DNA of 64,000 bases, taken from assembly GCF_024505145.1 (NCBI RefSeq), contig NZ_JANIAA010000011.1:1-64000 (forward strand). Reading direction: 5' to 3'. A model generated the notes under the pieces. It worked only from the letters and a program-made list of their open reading frames with translations, did no database searches and was not told where the DNA came from. Below, in pieces: positions 37,312-46,797 of this stretch (position 1 is its first letter; every line of letters begins with the position of its first letter). Both the position numbers and the translations under genes were made by a program. The stretch comes from Streptomyces rugosispiralis. Its GTDB lineage: Bacteria > Actinomycetota > Actinomycetes > Streptomycetales > Streptomycetaceae.

Positions 37312-38502
37312 TCAGGCGGTCGGCGCGGTCCTCACGATCACGTCGACCGCCTCCTCGACCTGCTCCTCCGTCAGATCCCCGCGCGCGGTCAGCCGCAGCC
37401 GGGAGACGCCGTCCGGGACGGACGGCGGGCGGAAGCACCCCACCATCAGCCCGGCCGCGCGGCAGTCCGCGGCCCAGCGCACCGCCTTCTCCGGCGACGG
37501 GGCCCGCACCGACACCACCGACGCGTCCGGCCGCACCGCGGTCAGCCCGGCGGCGGTCAGCCGCCCGTACAGCCCCATGGCGACCGTACGGACGCGGGCG
37601 GCGCGCTCCGGCTCCCGGCGCAGCAGCCGCAGGCTCGCCAGGGCGGCGCCGACGGCCGCCGGGTTGAGCCCGGTGTCGAAGATGAACGTCCGTGCGGAGT
37701 TCACCAGATGCTCGATGACCCGGGCGGGCCCCAGCACCGCACCGCCCTGGCTGCCCAGCGACTTGGAGAGGGTGACCGTGACCACCACGTCCGGCGCGCC
37801 CGCGAGCCCGGCCTCGTGCACCGCGCCGCGCCCGCCCTCGCCGAGCACCCCCAGGCCGTGTGCCTCGTCCACCACCAGCGCCGCGCCGTACGGCCGGGAG
37901 ACACCGGCGAGGGCGGCCAGCGGGGCGGCGTCGCCGTCGACGGAGAAGACCGCGTCGCTCACGACAAGGGCGCGCCGCCGCGCCTCCCCCGCGTCCGCCT
38001 CGGCCGCCTCGGCCGCCTCGGCCGCGCCCAGCGCCTTGCGCACGGCCTCCGGATCGGCGTGCGGGACGACGGCGATCCCGGCGCGGGAGAGCCGGCAGCC
38101 GTCGATGAGCGAGGCGTGGTTGTCCGCGTCCGAGACGACCAGGGCGTCCCGGCCGCTCAGCGCGGAGACGGCGGCAAGATTCGCCGCGTAGCCGGAGGAG
38201 AACACCAGGGCCGCCTCGAATCCGCAGAACTCGGCGAGTTCCCGCTCCAGCGTGGAGTGCAGCTCGGTGGAGCCGGTGACCAGGCGCGAGCCGGTCGACC
38301 CCGCGCCCCAGCGGTGCGCCGCCGCGCCCGCGGCCGCCGTCACCTCCGGATGCCGGGCCAGTCCCAGATAGTCATTGCTCGCCAGATCGAGCAGCGGGGA
38401 GTCGGCGGGGCGGGGGCTGAGCCGGCGCACCAGCCCCGCCCGGTCGCGCCGCTCCCGCTGGGCGTCGATCCATGCGAACGCGTCGTCGCGGTCCTGGGGC
38501 AT
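37312..38502 (-). CDS. bioF: 8-Amino-7-oxononanoate synthase
   Basis: A 396-residue PLP enzyme condensing pimeloyl-ACP/CoA with L-alanine in biotin synthesis. Signatures: NDYLGLARHPEV, GSTGSRLVTG, VFSSGYAANLAAV, DEAHGLGVLGEGGRG and the PLP Lys in VTLSKSLGSQGG. An Ala/Glu repeat (AAEAAEAAEAD, about residue 180) is a local insertion. Start ATG 38502; the frame continues upstream without domain content. It is divergent from bioB. Confidence 0.92.
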   Translation of the reverse strand: MPQDRDDAFAWIDAQRERRDRAGLVRRLSPRPADSPLLDLASNDYLGLARHPEVTAAAGAAAHRWGAGSTGSRLVTGSTELHSTLERELAEFCGFEAALVFSSGYAANLAAVSALSGRDALVVSDADNHASLIDGCRLSRAGIAVVPHADPEAVRKALGAAEAAEAAEADAGEARRRALVVSDAVFSVDGDAAPLAALAGVSRPYGAALVVDEAHGLGVLGEGGRGAVHEAGLAGAPDVVVTVTLSKSLGSQGGAVLGPARVIEHLVNSARTFIFDTGLNPAAVGAALASLRLLRREPERAARVRTVAMGLYGRLTAAGLTAVRPDASVVSVRAPSPEKAVRWAADCRAAGLMVGCFRPPSVPDGVSRLRLTARGDLTEEQVEEAVDVIVRTAPTA

Positions 38503-38671
38503 CGGCTGCCTCGCCTTCCGTGGCCTCGTCTCGGGCACCGACTGTCGGGTCCGGATAGAACGTAGCCTCGTCCATGCCCGGTCATGGTGTGGCAATACAC
38601 ACACCCCGATCAGCGCGTCTTGTACGGTCTCTCCTTGGCCGCGGACGGTGGGGTAGGAAAGGATCGTCGCC
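38503..38671. promoter_or_regulatory. bioF-bioB divergent promoter region
   Basis: A 169-base spacer with GGTGTG (38586-38591) and CACACC (38600-38605) as a short inverted repeat in an AT-richer patch. No TGAAC-N3-GTTCA-type BioQ site is seen. It should control all biotin genes here. Confidence 0.4.
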
Positions 38672-39922
38672 ATGGACCTGCTGAACACGCTGGTGGAGAA
38701 GGGGCTGCGGCGCGAGACGCCCACCCGCGAAGAGGCGCTCGCCGTCCTGGCGACCTCCGATGACGAGCTGCTCGATGTGGTGGCCGCGGCGGGCAAGGTG
38801 CGCCGCGCCTGGTTCGGGCGGCGGGTGAAGCTCAACTATCTGGTGAACCTCAAGTCGGGGCTGTGCCCCGAGGACTGCTCGTACTGCTCACAGCGGCTGG
38901 GCTCGAAGTCCGAGATCCTCAAGTACACCTGGCTCAAGCCGGAGCAGGCGGCCGCCGCGGCGGGCGCCGGGGTCGCGGGCGGCGCCAAGCGGGTGTGCCT
39001 GGTCGCCAGCGGACGCGGCCCGACCGACCGCGATGTGGACCGGGTCTCCCAGACCATCGCCGCCATCAAGGAGGAGCACCAGGACGTCGAGATCTGCGCC
39101 TGTCTGGGGCTGCTGTCCGACGGCCAGGCGGAGCGGCTGAAGGACGCCGGGGCGAACGCGTACAACCACAACCTCAACACCTCCGAGGCGACGTACGGCG
39201 ACATCACCACCACCCACACCTACGCCGACCGGGTCTCGACCGTGCAGCAGGCCCAGGCGGCGGGGATGTCCGCGTGCTCCGGGTTGATCGCGGGCATGGG
39301 CGAGTCGGACGCGGACCTGGTGGACGTGGTCTTCTCGCTGCGCGAGCTGGACCCGGACTCGGTGCCGGTCAACTTCCTCATCCCGATCGAGGGCACCCCG
39401 CTGGCCGGGGACTGGAACCTGACCCCGCAGCGCTGTCTGCGGATCCTGGCCATGGTGCGGTTCGTCTGCCCGGACGTCGAGGTGCGGCTGGCGGGCGGCC
39501 GCGAGATCCATCTGCGGACGCTGCAGCCGCTGGCCCTGAACCTGGCGAACTCGATCTTCCTCGGGGACTATCTGACCACCGAGGGCCAGGCGGGCAAGGA
39601 CGATCTGGCGATGATCGCCGACGCGGGCTTCGAGGTGGAGGGCACCGATACGACGACGCTGCCCGCGCACCGCGCGGACGCGGCTGCCGCCGCCGGTTCC
39701 GGCTGCGGTGGCCACGGCGCGGAGGGCGGCGGCTGCGGCCCGTGCGGTGACGCGGCGCCCGCCGACGCCGTAACCGCCGACGCGGTCCCCGCCGACACCG
39801 TACCGGCCCAGGCGGCGGCCGGTGCGACGGTGGCCGCCCCGGCGGGCACGCTCGAGTCCCACGCCGACCTGGTCGCGGTGCGCCGCCGCGGCGCGGGCAC
39901 GGATCTGCCGCCCAATGCCTGA
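38672..39922 (+). CDS. bioB: Biotin synthase
   Basis: A 416-residue radical-SAM enzyme inserting sulfur into dethiobiotin. The SAM cluster is Cys65-x3-Cys69-x2-Cys72 ([10 protein letters not shown]); the [2Fe-2S] ligand positions are kept as Cys in [16 protein letters not shown] and [10 protein letters not shown] plus Arg in [10 protein letters not shown]. About 65 residues beyond the normal end form a Gly/Cys cluster ([16 protein letters not shown]) followed by Ala-rich ADAV-type repeats. The RBS is GGAAAGGATCGTCGCC. It overlaps bioA by eight bases. Confidence 0.94.
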   Translation: MDLLNTLVEKGLRRETPTREEALAVLATSDDELLDVVAAAGKVRRAWFGRRVKLNYLVNLKSGLCPEDCSYCSQRLGSKSEILKYTWLKPEQAAAAAGAGVAGGAKRVCLVASGRGPTDRDVDRVSQTIAAIKEEHQDVEICACLGLLSDGQAERLKDAGANAYNHNLNTSEATYGDITTTHTYADRVSTVQQAQAAGMSACSGLIAGMGESDADLVDVVFSLRELDPDSVPVNFLIPIEGTPLAGDWNLTPQRCLRILAMVRFVCPDVEVRLAGGREIHLRTLQPLALNLANSIFLGDYLTTEGQAGKDDLAMIADAGFEVEGTDTTTLPAHRADAAAAAGSGCGGHGAEGGGCGPCGDAAPADAVTADAVPADTVPAQAAAGATVAAPAGTLESHADLVAVRRRGAGTDLPPNA

Positions 39923-41231
39923 GCCGCTGACCCCGGCCGAGCTGCGGGAGCTGGACCGGCAGCACGTCTGGCATCCGTACGGCCCGATGCCCGGACGCCA
40001 GGACCCGCTGGTCGTGGCGTCCGCGGCCGGGGTCCGGCTGCGGCTGGCCGAGCCGGTGGACGGGGTCCGCGAGCTGGTGGACGGGATGTCGTCGTGGTGG
40101 TCCGCCATCCACGGCTACAACCACCCGGCGCTCAACGACGCCGCGCGCGGTCAGCTGGACCGGATGAGCCATGTGATGTTCGGCGGGCTCACCCATGAGC
40201 CCGCCGTCCGGCTGGCCACCCGGCTGGTGGAGATCACGCCCGAACCGCTCCAGCATGTCTTCCTCGCCGACTCCGGCTCGGTGTCGGTCGAGGTCGCGGT
40301 GAAGATGTGCCTGCAGTACTGGCGCTCCCTCGGCCGTCCCGCCAAGCGGCGGCTGCTGACCTGGCGCGGTGGCTACCACGGCGACACCTGGCAGCCGATG
40401 GCGGTGTGCGACCCGGAGGGCGGGATGCACCGGCTGTGGTCCGGTGTGCTGCCCGAGCAGATCTTCGCGGACGCGCCGCCGCCCGGCTTCGACGCGGACC
40501 CCGACCCGGCGTACGAGCGCCACGTCCGCGAGCTGGTGGCCCGTCACGCCGATGAGCTGGCCGCCGTGATCGTGGAGCCGGTGGTGCAGGGCGCGGGCGG
40601 GATGCGCTTCCACTCCCCCGCGCTGCTGCGGGTGCTGCGCGAGGCGTGCGACGAGCACGACGTACTGCTGGTGTTCGACGAGATCGCCACGGGCTTCGGC
40701 CGCTCGGGCGCGCTCTTCGCGGCCGAGCACGCGGGGGTGTGCCCCGATGTGATGTGTCTGGGCAAGGCGCTGACCGGGGGTTATCTGACCCTCGCCACCA
40801 CGCTGTGCACCCCGCGGGTGGCGGAGGGCATCTCGCGCGGCGAGGTGCCGGTGCTCGCCCACGGCCCGACCTTCATGGGCAATCCGCTGGCCACGGCCGT
40901 GGCCAGCGCCTCGATCGACCTGCTGCTCTCCTACGACTGGCGGCAGGAGGTCAAGCGGATCGAGACCGGGCTGCGGGACGGTCTCGCGGAGGCGGCCGCC
41001 ATGCCGGGCGTCCGGGACGTACGGGTGCTCGGCGCGATCGGCGTCGTCCAGCTGGACCGTCCGATGGACGACGCGGCGATGGCGGCGGCGACGCGGGCCG
41101 CGGTGCGCGCGGGGGTATGGCTGCGCCCGTTCCGCGATCTGCTCTACACCATGCCGCCGTACATCACCGGCGACCACGATCTGGCCCGGATCTGCGCGGC
41201 GGTCCGGGCGGCCGCGGCCGCGGCGGTCTGA
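39915..41231 (+). CDS. bioA: Adenosylmethionine-8-amino-7-oxononanoate aminotransferase
   Basis: A 438-residue class III PLP aminotransferase. [16 protein letters not shown], the cofactor site region [13 protein letters not shown] and the PLP Lys in [14 protein letters not shown] are diagnostic of BioA. Start ATG 39915 overlaps the end of bioB, so translation is coupled. It makes 7,8-diaminononanoate. Confidence 0.94.
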   Translation: MPEPLTPAELRELDRQHVWHPYGPMPGRQDPLVVASAAGVRLRLAEPVDGVRELVDGMSSWWSAIHGYNHPALNDAARGQLDRMSHVMFGGLTHEPAVRLATRLVEITPEPLQHVFLADSGSVSVEVAVKMCLQYWRSLGRPAKRRLLTWRGGYHGDTWQPMAVCDPEGGMHRLWSGVLPEQIFADAPPPGFDADPDPAYERHVRELVARHADELAAVIVEPVVQGAGGMRFHSPALLRVLREACDEHDVLLVFDEIATGFGRSGALFAAEHAGVCPDVMCLGKALTGGYLTLATTLCTPRVAEGISRGEVPVLAHGPTFMGNPLATAVASASIDLLLSYDWRQEVKRIETGLRDGLAEAAAMPGVRDVRVLGAIGVVQLDRPMDDAAMAAATRAAVRAGVWLRPFRDLLYTMPPYITGDHDLARICAAVRAAAAAAV

Positions 41232-41358
41232 CCGCCCGCCCCGCTCGCGGTCGGCTCTCCCCGGGGGAACGGGACCGACCGCGGGCCGGGGTACGCGAGG
41301 GGCGGCCCGGGGCACGCCCCGGGAGCACGAACGAAAGCGAAAGGCAACGGAAACGAAG

Positions 41359-42063
41359 ATGTCAGTCCTGGTCGTCACCGGTACGGGCACGGAGATCGGA
41401 AAAACCGTCAGCACGGCGGCCGCCGCCGCCGCGGCGCTCGCACACGGCCGCTCGGTGGCGGTGCTCAAACCCGCCCAGACCGGTGTCGCGGAGGGCGAAC
41501 CGGGCGACGCCGCCGAGGTGGGCCGGCTCGCCGGGCCGGTGACCCTGCTCGAACTCGCCCGCTACCCCGAACCGCTGGCCCCCGCCACCGCCGCCCGCCG
41601 CGCCGGACGGCCGCCGGTGCGGCCGCACGAGGTGGCGGAGGCGGCCGAGAAGCTGGCCACCGAGCACGACCTGGTGCTGGTCGAGGGCGCGGGCGGGCTG
41701 CTCGTACGGTTCGACGAGACGGGGGCGACGCTCGCCGACGCGGCCCGGCTGCTCGGCGCACCCGTTCTCGTCGTCGCCCACGCGGGCCTCGGCACCCTCA
41801 ACGCGACCACCCTGACCACCGAGGCGCTGCGCGCCCGCGGGCTGGAGTGCCCCGGCGTCGTCATCGGCAGCTGGCCCGCCGCCGCGGATCTCGCCGCCCG
41901 CTGCAACGTGGCCGATCTGCCGGAGTCCTCCGGCGTTCCGCTGCTGGGCGCCATCCCCCAGGGCGCCCCCGCCCTGCCGCCCGCCGAATTCCGGGCCCAG
42001 GCGCCCGGTTGGCTGGCGCCCCGGCTGGACGGCACCTGGGACCCGGCACGGCTGGCCGCGTAG
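41359..42063 (+). CDS. bioD: Dethiobiotin synthetase
   Basis: A 234-residue ATP-dependent carboxylase closing the ureido ring. P-loop [15 protein letters not shown] and [14 protein letters not shown] are the family motifs. It lies 127 bases after bioA; that spacer has a GC-rich hairpin region and a purine-rich ribosome site (CGGAAACGAAG). It completes bioBAD with bioF divergent. Confidence 0.93.
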   Translation: MSVLVVTGTGTEIGKTVSTAAAAAAALAHGRSVAVLKPAQTGVAEGEPGDAAEVGRLAGPVTLLELARYPEPLAPATAARRAGRPPVRPHEVAEAAEKLATEHDLVLVEGAGGLLVRFDETGATLADAARLLGAPVLVVAHAGLGTLNATTLTTEALRARGLECPGVVIGSWPAAADLAARCNVADLPESSGVPLLGAIPQGAPALPPAEFRAQAPGWLAPRLDGTWDPARLAA

Positions 42064-42161
42064 CGACACCCCCCGCCTGGGCAGAATGCCGGTACCGGCC
42101 ATCGCCCAGCCCCGGGATGTCCGGGACAAACCGTCCACACCTGGGACAAGGGGGAGTTCCC

Positions 42162-42845
42162 ATGCCCGTATCCCGTCGCACACCCCCGCGTGACGCCGTC
42201 CACCACCCGCTCTTCGCCCGCTGCTACGCCAGACTCAGCCCGCTGGCCGACGAGCGGGCGGGCCTCGGTGAGCTGCGCGGCGAGCTGCTGGCCGGGCTCT
42301 CCGGCCGCGTCATCGAGATCGGCGCGGGCAATGGGCTGAACTTCCCGCACTACCCCGAGACCGTCTCCGAGGTCGTCGCCATCGAGCCCGAGCGCCATCT
42401 GCGGCGGCTGGCCGCGCGGGCGGGGCTGCGCGCCGGGGTGCCGGTGGACGTGGTGCCGGGCGTCGCCGAGGCGCTGCCGGTCAAGAGCGAGGGGTTCGAC
42501 GCGGCGGTGGCCTGTCTGGTGCTGTGTTCGGTGCGCGATGTCCGGCGTGCGCTCGCCGAGCTGCTGCGGGTGCTGCGGCCCGGCGGTGAGCTGCGTTTCC
42601 TCGAACACGGCCGGGCCGAGGGGCGGGTCCTGGCGACGACCCAGCGGGCGCTGGACCGCACGGTGTGGCCGCTGATGTTCGGCGGCTGCCATACGGCGCG
42701 CGAGGTGCGGTCGGAGATCGCGGCCGCGGGGTTCGAGCCGGTCGGCCACCGCCGGCTGCGCATCCCCGACCGGGGCCCGACGCTGCCGACGTCCCCGTGC
42801 GTGCTCGGCGCCGCCCGCCGCCCATCGGCGGTTTCGGGTCCCTGA
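42162..42845 (+). CDS. Class I SAM-dependent methyltransferase
   Basis: A 227-residue enzyme: SAM motif I VIEIGAGNGLNFPHY, acidic VVAIEPERHLRRLAA, motif IV FDAAVACLVLCSV and post-motif LRPGGELRFLEHG. It is of the UbiE/COQ5-like type; substrate unknown. Start ATG 42162 after AAGGGGGAGTTCC. Its final codons lie within the first unit of a tandem repeat array (from 42821), so the C-terminus may be a recent addition. Confidence 0.85.
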   Translation: MPVSRRTPPRDAVHHPLFARCYARLSPLADERAGLGELRGELLAGLSGRVIEIGAGNGLNFPHYPETVSEVVAIEPERHLRRLAARAGLRAGVPVDVVPGVAEALPVKSEGFDAAVACLVLCSVRDVRRALAELLRVLRPGGELRFLEHGRAEGRVLATTQRALDRTVWPLMFGGCHTAREVRSEIAAAGFEPVGHRRLRIPDRGPTLPTSPCVLGAARRPSAVSGP

Positions 42846-43000
42846 TCGCCTCCCGTCGGCGGCTTCCGGTTCCCGATCACCTTCCCGTCGGCGCCTTCCG
42901 ATCCCCGATCGCCTTCTCGTCGGCGACTTCCGGTCCCCGATCGCCTTCTCGTCGGCGCCTTCCGGTCCCCGATCGCCTCCCGTCGGCGTTCGCATTCCCG
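42821..43000. repeat. 31-33 bp imperfect tandem repeat array
   Basis: Five to six head-to-tail copies of a unit like CGTCGGCGACTTCCGGTCCCC followed by GATCGCCTTCT. Units begin near 42821, 42852, 42884, 42917 and 42949, and a partial copy near 42980. It begins inside the methyltransferase gene and ends about 80 bases before the ABC gene start. The units have no spacers and so are not CRISPR. Confidence 0.85.
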
Positions 43001-43081
43001 TACGCACGCGTCCGCGGGCGCGCGTACCGGCGGCCGGGTCCCTACCATCGAGGGCACGACGTTCCGATACGGGGAGGCATC

Positions 43082-43900
43082 GTGTCCACACCGGCGGCGA
43101 CGAAGACGGACGGGTTCGCGGACGGCGGCGCCCATGCGGCGGCCCGCGCCCGGTCCCTGACCAAGGCATACGGCAGCGGCGAGACGGCCGTGCTCGCGCT
43201 GGACGCGGTGGACGTGGAGATCGAACGGGGCAGGTTCACCGCGGTGATGGGCCCGTCCGGATCCGGGAAGTCCACCCTGATGCACTGTCTGGCGGGTCTC
43301 GACACGGTCTCGTCGGGCCGGGCCTGGCTGGGCGACACCGAGATCACCGGACTGGGCGACAAGGAGCTGACCCAGCTCCGCCGCGACCGGATCGGCTTCA
43401 TGTTCCAGTCGTTCAATCTGCTGCCCACGCTCAACGCGGCCGAGAACATCACCCTGCCCATGGACATCGCGGGCCACAAGCCCGACCGGGAGTGGGTGGA
43501 CCGGGTCATCGACGCCCTCGGGCTGCGCGATCGGCTGCGGCACCGGCCCGCCCAGCTGTCCGGCGGACAGCAGCAGCGGGTGGCGTGCGCGCGGGCGCTC
43601 GCCTCCCGCCCCGAGCTGATCTTCGCGGACGAGCCCACCGGCAATCTGGACTCACGGGCGGGTCTCGAGGTGCTGCGCTTCCTGCGGGAGGCCGTGGACG
43701 AACTGGGTCAGACGGTCGTCATGGTCACCCACGACCCGACCGCCGCCGCCCACTCCGATCTGGTGCTCTTCCTCGCCGACGGCCGGATCGTGGACCGGAT
43801 GGAGCGGCCCACGGCCGAGGCGGTGCTGGAGCGGATGCACATCTTCGCGGCCGCCACCGCGCCGCCCGGGGCCGCCCCGGACCCCGATCCGCTCAACTGA
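43082..43900 (+). CDS. ABC transporter ATPase (MacB/LolD class) without a permease neighbour
   Basis: A 272-residue ATPase: Walker [12 protein letters not shown]-loop [13 protein letters not shown], signature [14 protein letters not shown], Walker [17 protein letters not shown], switch His in VMVTHDP. Normally such genes are followed by an FtsX/MacB-type permease; here an LLM oxidoreductase follows. It either works with a permease encoded elsewhere or is the remnant of a broken locus. Start GTG 43082 after GGGGAGGCATC. Confidence 0.9.
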   Translation: MSTPAATKTDGFADGGAHAAARARSLTKAYGSGETAVLALDAVDVEIERGRFTAVMGPSGSGKSTLMHCLAGLDTVSSGRAWLGDTEITGLGDKELTQLRRDRIGFMFQSFNLLPTLNAAENITLPMDIAGHKPDREWVDRVIDALGLRDRLRHRPAQLSGGQQQRVACARALASRPELIFADEPTGNLDSRAGLEVLRFLREAVDELGQTVVMVTHDPTAAAHSDLVLFLADGRIVDRMERPTAEAVLERMHIFAAATAPPGAAPDPDPLN

Positions 43901-43975
43901 GCGCCGGGCCCCGGGCCCGCTCCCGGCCGGCCGGGCCGCCGAATAAGGGTGAGCGGCCCCGAAAAGAGCCGATCT

Positions 43976-43996
43976 CGGATACGTTCGCGGTATCCG
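43976..43996. promoter_or_regulatory. Palindrome before the LLM oxidoreductase gene
   Basis: CGGATAC-GTTCGCG-GTATCCG: a perfect 7-bp inverted repeat, 16 bases before the ATG and directly 5' of the ribosome site. It may be an operator or an mRNA hairpin. Confidence 0.5.
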
Positions 43997-44012
43997 CGAT
44001 CAAGGAGGGCTC

Positions 44013-44921
44013 ATGGCAAGGCCGTTCCGTTTCGGAGTCAATCTGCTCACCCTTGAATCGGCCGAGGCATGGCGGGGGAAGTGCCGCCACGCAGAGCAGC
44101 TCGGCTATGACGTGCTGCTGACCCCCGACCACCTCGGCAACCCCGCCCCGTTCCCGGCGCTGGCCACCGCCGCCGAGGCGACCGAGCGCCCGCGGCTGAG
44201 CACCTTCGTGCTCAACGCCGGCTTCTGGAACCCCGCGCTGCTCGCCCGGGAGGTGGCCACCTGTGACGCGCTCACCGACGGTCGGCTGGAGCTCGGCCTG
44301 GGCGCCGGCTATGTCAAGGCCGAGCACGACAGCGCCGGGCTGCCGTTCGGTTCGCCACGGGAGCGGGTGGACCATCTGGTGCACACCGTGGCCGAGTTGG
44401 ATCGGCTGCTGACCGATTCCGAGCACCGACCGCGATCCACCCAGACCCCGCGCCCGCCGCTGCTGCTCGGCGGAAACGGCGACCGGCTGCTGCGGCTGGC
44501 CGCGCGCCACGCGGACATCGCGGCCTTCACCGGCGCGGTGCAGCCCGCCGACAAGCCCCAGGGCACCCTGCAGCTGATCAGCCCCGAGGCCCTGGAGGGC
44601 CGGGTCACCGCCTTCCGCCGCTTCGCCGCCGAGGCGGGGAGGATCGACGAGGGCGATGACGCCATCGAGCTGAACTACCTCATCCAGATGGTCGGGCCCA
44701 CCGACGACCGGCGCGCCAAGGCCCGCGAGCTGGCCCCGTACGCACCGGACCTCACCGAGGACCAACTGCTGGAGCACCCGGCGCTGCTGGTGGGCGACGC
44801 CAAGGAGATGGCGGGGCAGCTACGGGCCCACCGCGAGCGGTTCGGCTTCTCGTACTTCACGGTGCTGGAGCACAACATGGAGGCGTTCGCCCCGGTGATC
44901 GAGGAGCTGCACGGCAGCTGA
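44013..44921 (+). CDS. LLM-class F420-dependent oxidoreductase
   Basis: A 302-residue luciferase-like TIM-barrel protein (RFGVNLLTLESAEAWR; GLGAGYVKAEHDSAGL; PPLLLGGNGDRLLRLAARHAD; FGFSYFTVLEHNMEAFAPVI). It belongs to the TIGR03621-type F420-dependent group, whose substrates are unknown. RBS AAGGAGGGCTC. Monocistronic or with the GNAT gene 51 bases after. Confidence 0.87.
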   Translation: MARPFRFGVNLLTLESAEAWRGKCRHAEQLGYDVLLTPDHLGNPAPFPALATAAEATERPRLSTFVLNAGFWNPALLAREVATCDALTDGRLELGLGAGYVKAEHDSAGLPFGSPRERVDHLVHTVAELDRLLTDSEHRPRSTQTPRPPLLLGGNGDRLLRLAARHADIAAFTGAVQPADKPQGTLQLISPEALEGRVTAFRRFAAEAGRIDEGDDAIELNYLIQMVGPTDDRRAKARELAPYAPDLTEDQLLEHPALLVGDAKEMAGQLRAHRERFGFSYFTVLEHNMEAFAPVIEELHGS

Positions 44922-44972
44922 CCCGGCGGAATCCCGTCGACGCCGCGGTCCGCCCGATGGTGGGATACGACC

Positions 44973-45398
44973 ATGAACGATCTTCGGATACGGACCGCGG
45001 CCCCCGCCGACCTCGACACCGTGCTCGCCTTCTGGAAGGAGGCGGCGGAGGGCACCAGCATCAGCGACGACCGGGCCGGGGTGGCCCGGCTGCTCGACCG
45101 CGACCCGGAGTCGCTGCTGCTGGCCGAGCGCGACGGCGCGCTCGCCGGGACCGTGATCGCCGGTTTCGACGGCTGGCGCTGCCATCTGTACCGGCTGGCC
45201 GTCCATCCCGGGCACCGCCGCCGCGGCGTGGCGACGGCCCTCCTGACGGCGGCCGAGGAGCGGTTCGCGGCCCTGGGCGGACGGCGCGGGGACGCGATGG
45301 TGCTCAACGAGAACGAGCCCGCCCACCACGCGTGGAGCGCGGCGGGCTATGAGCCGCAGCCGCAGTGGAGCCGCTGGGTCAAGCCGCTGCGCCGCTGA
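44973..45398 (+). CDS. GNAT-family N-acetyltransferase
   Basis: A 141-residue acetyl-CoA-dependent transferase: LRIRTAAPADLDTVLAFW at the start and the acetyl-CoA motif AVHPGHRRRGVATALL. Acceptor unknown (amine, peptide or antibiotic). A short protein with no extra domains. Confidence 0.85.
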   Translation: MNDLRIRTAAPADLDTVLAFWKEAAEGTSISDDRAGVARLLDRDPESLLLAERDGALAGTVIAGFDGWRCHLYRLAVHPGHRRRGVATALLTAAEERFAALGGRRGDAMVLNENEPAHHAWSAAGYEPQPQWSRWVKPLRR

Positions 45399-45450
45399 CC
45401 CCGGCGGCCCTCCCGGGCGCGGCGCCCTAGCATGGGACAGAGGTGAACCG

Positions 45451-46797
45451 ATGACCGAAGTCCTCCTCCTGGCCGTGGCGGTCCTGCTGGCGCTGGCCTG
45501 TGGCGCCTTCGTCGCGGCGGAGTTCTCGCTGACCACGGTCGAGCGCGGCGAGCTGGAACTCGCGGCCGGGCGCGGGGAGCGCGGCGCGGCCGGGGCGCTG
45601 AAGGCCGTACGGAGCCTCACCTACCAGCTCTCCGGCGCGCAGCTCGGCATCACCGTGACCAATCTGGTCGTCGGCATGCTGGCCGAGCCGTCCGTCGCGG
45701 CCCTGCTGGCCGGACCGCTCACCGCGATCGGTGTGCCCGCGTCGGCCGTCCGCTCGACCGCGCTGGTGCTCGGCACCTTCCTGTCGACCGTCGTACTGAT
45801 GGTCGTCGGCGAGCTGGTGCCCAAGAACTGGGCGATCTCCCGGCCGCTGCCGGTCGCCAAGGCCGTGGCCACCCCGCAGCGCGTCTTCAGCTCCGTCTTC
45901 CGCCCGCTGATCAGTCATCTCAACAACACCGCCAACCGCACCGTGCGCCGGATGGGCCTGGAGCCCGCCGAGGAGCTGGCCTCCGCACGCGGCCCGCAGG
46001 AGCTGATCGCCCTCGCCCGGCACTCGGCCAAGGAGGGCGCGCTGGAGAAGGGCACCGCCGAGCTGTTCGTCCGCACCCTCAACCTCGCCGGGCTCACCGC
46101 GCAGAACGTGATGACGCCGAGGGTGCGGGTGGTGGCGCTGGACGTACGGGCCACCGCCGAGGACGTGGCCAACGCGACCCGCGCCACCGGGCTGTCCCGC
46201 TTCCCCGTCTACCGGGGCAGCCTGGACACCGTGGCCGGGCTCGTCCACATCAAGGACGTGCTGGCGGTCCCGCCCGAGGAGCGGCCCCGCCGCCCGGTGT
46301 CGGAGGTGATGCGCGACGCGGTGTTCGTCCCGGAGCCGCTCACCGTGGACCGGCTGCTGGACCGGCTCTCGGACCAGCGCAGCATGGCCGTGGTGATCGA
46401 CGAATACGGCGGTACGGCCGGAGTCGTCACCCTGGAGGACATCGTCGAAGAGGTCGTCGGCGAGGTCCGCGACGAGCACGACCCGCATGAGACCGCCCAG
46501 CTGATCCCCATGGGCCGGGACCCGGAGGGCCATACGCTGTACGACGCGGACGGCGCGGCCCGCGTCGACCAGCTGGAGCGCATCGGGCTGCGGGTGCCCC
46601 CGGGCCCGTACGAGACGCTGGCCGGGCTGATCGCCACCGAGCTGGGCCGGATCCCGGCCGTCGGCGACACCGTCGAGCCGGCGGACTGGTCCGTGGAGGT
46701 GCGGAAGGTGACGAGCCACCGGGCGGCCCGGGTCCGGCTGCGGGCGCCGCTGCGCGGCGACGGGGTGCGCGGGGCCGAGGGGGCGACGGGCCGATGA
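45451..46797 (+). CDS. CNNM/CorC-type membrane protein (hemolysin family), first of pair
   Basis: A 448-residue protein: DUF21/CNNM membrane domain with about four transmembrane segments (LLLAVAVLLALACGAFVAAE; LVLGTFLSTVVLMVVGELVP), a CBS pair (residues about 220-340, including SRFPVYRGSLDTVAGLVHIKDV and AVVIDEYGGTAGVVTLED) and a CorC_HlyC domain at the end. Such proteins are thought to move or sense divalent cations. RBS AGAGGTGAACCG. Its stop overlaps the next paralogue by ATGA. Confidence 0.9.
   Translation: MTEVLLLAVAVLLALACGAFVAAEFSLTTVERGELELAAGRGERGAAGALKAVRSLTYQLSGAQLGITVTNLVVGMLAEPSVAALLAGPLTAIGVPASAVRSTALVLGTFLSTVVLMVVGELVPKNWAISRPLPVAKAVATPQRVFSSVFRPLISHLNNTANRTVRRMGLEPAEELASARGPQELIALARHSAKEGALEKGTAELFVRTLNLAGLTAQNVMTPRVRVVALDVRATAEDVANATRATGLSRFPVYRGSLDTVAGLVHIKDVLAVPPEERPRRPVSEVMRDAVFVPEPLTVDRLLDRLSDQRSMAVVIDEYGGTAGVVTLEDIVEEVVGEVRDEHDPHETAQLIPMGRDPEGHTLYDADGAARVDQLERIGLRVPPGPYETLAGLIATELGRIPAVGDTVEPADWSVEVRKVTSHRAARVRLRAPLRGDGVRGAEGATGR

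Noticed and set aside
38503-38671. BioQ or BirA operator in the biotin promoter region
   Set aside because: No TGAAC-N3-GTTCA palindrome; only a weak GGTGTG/CACACC repeat is seen.
39378-41468. A 696-codon minus-strand open frame across bioB and bioA
   Set aside because: Antisense shadow of biotin genes; no recognisable domain.
42821-43000. Possible CRISPR array
   Set aside because: Units are directly adjacent and imperfect, without unique spacers; no cas genes in the window.
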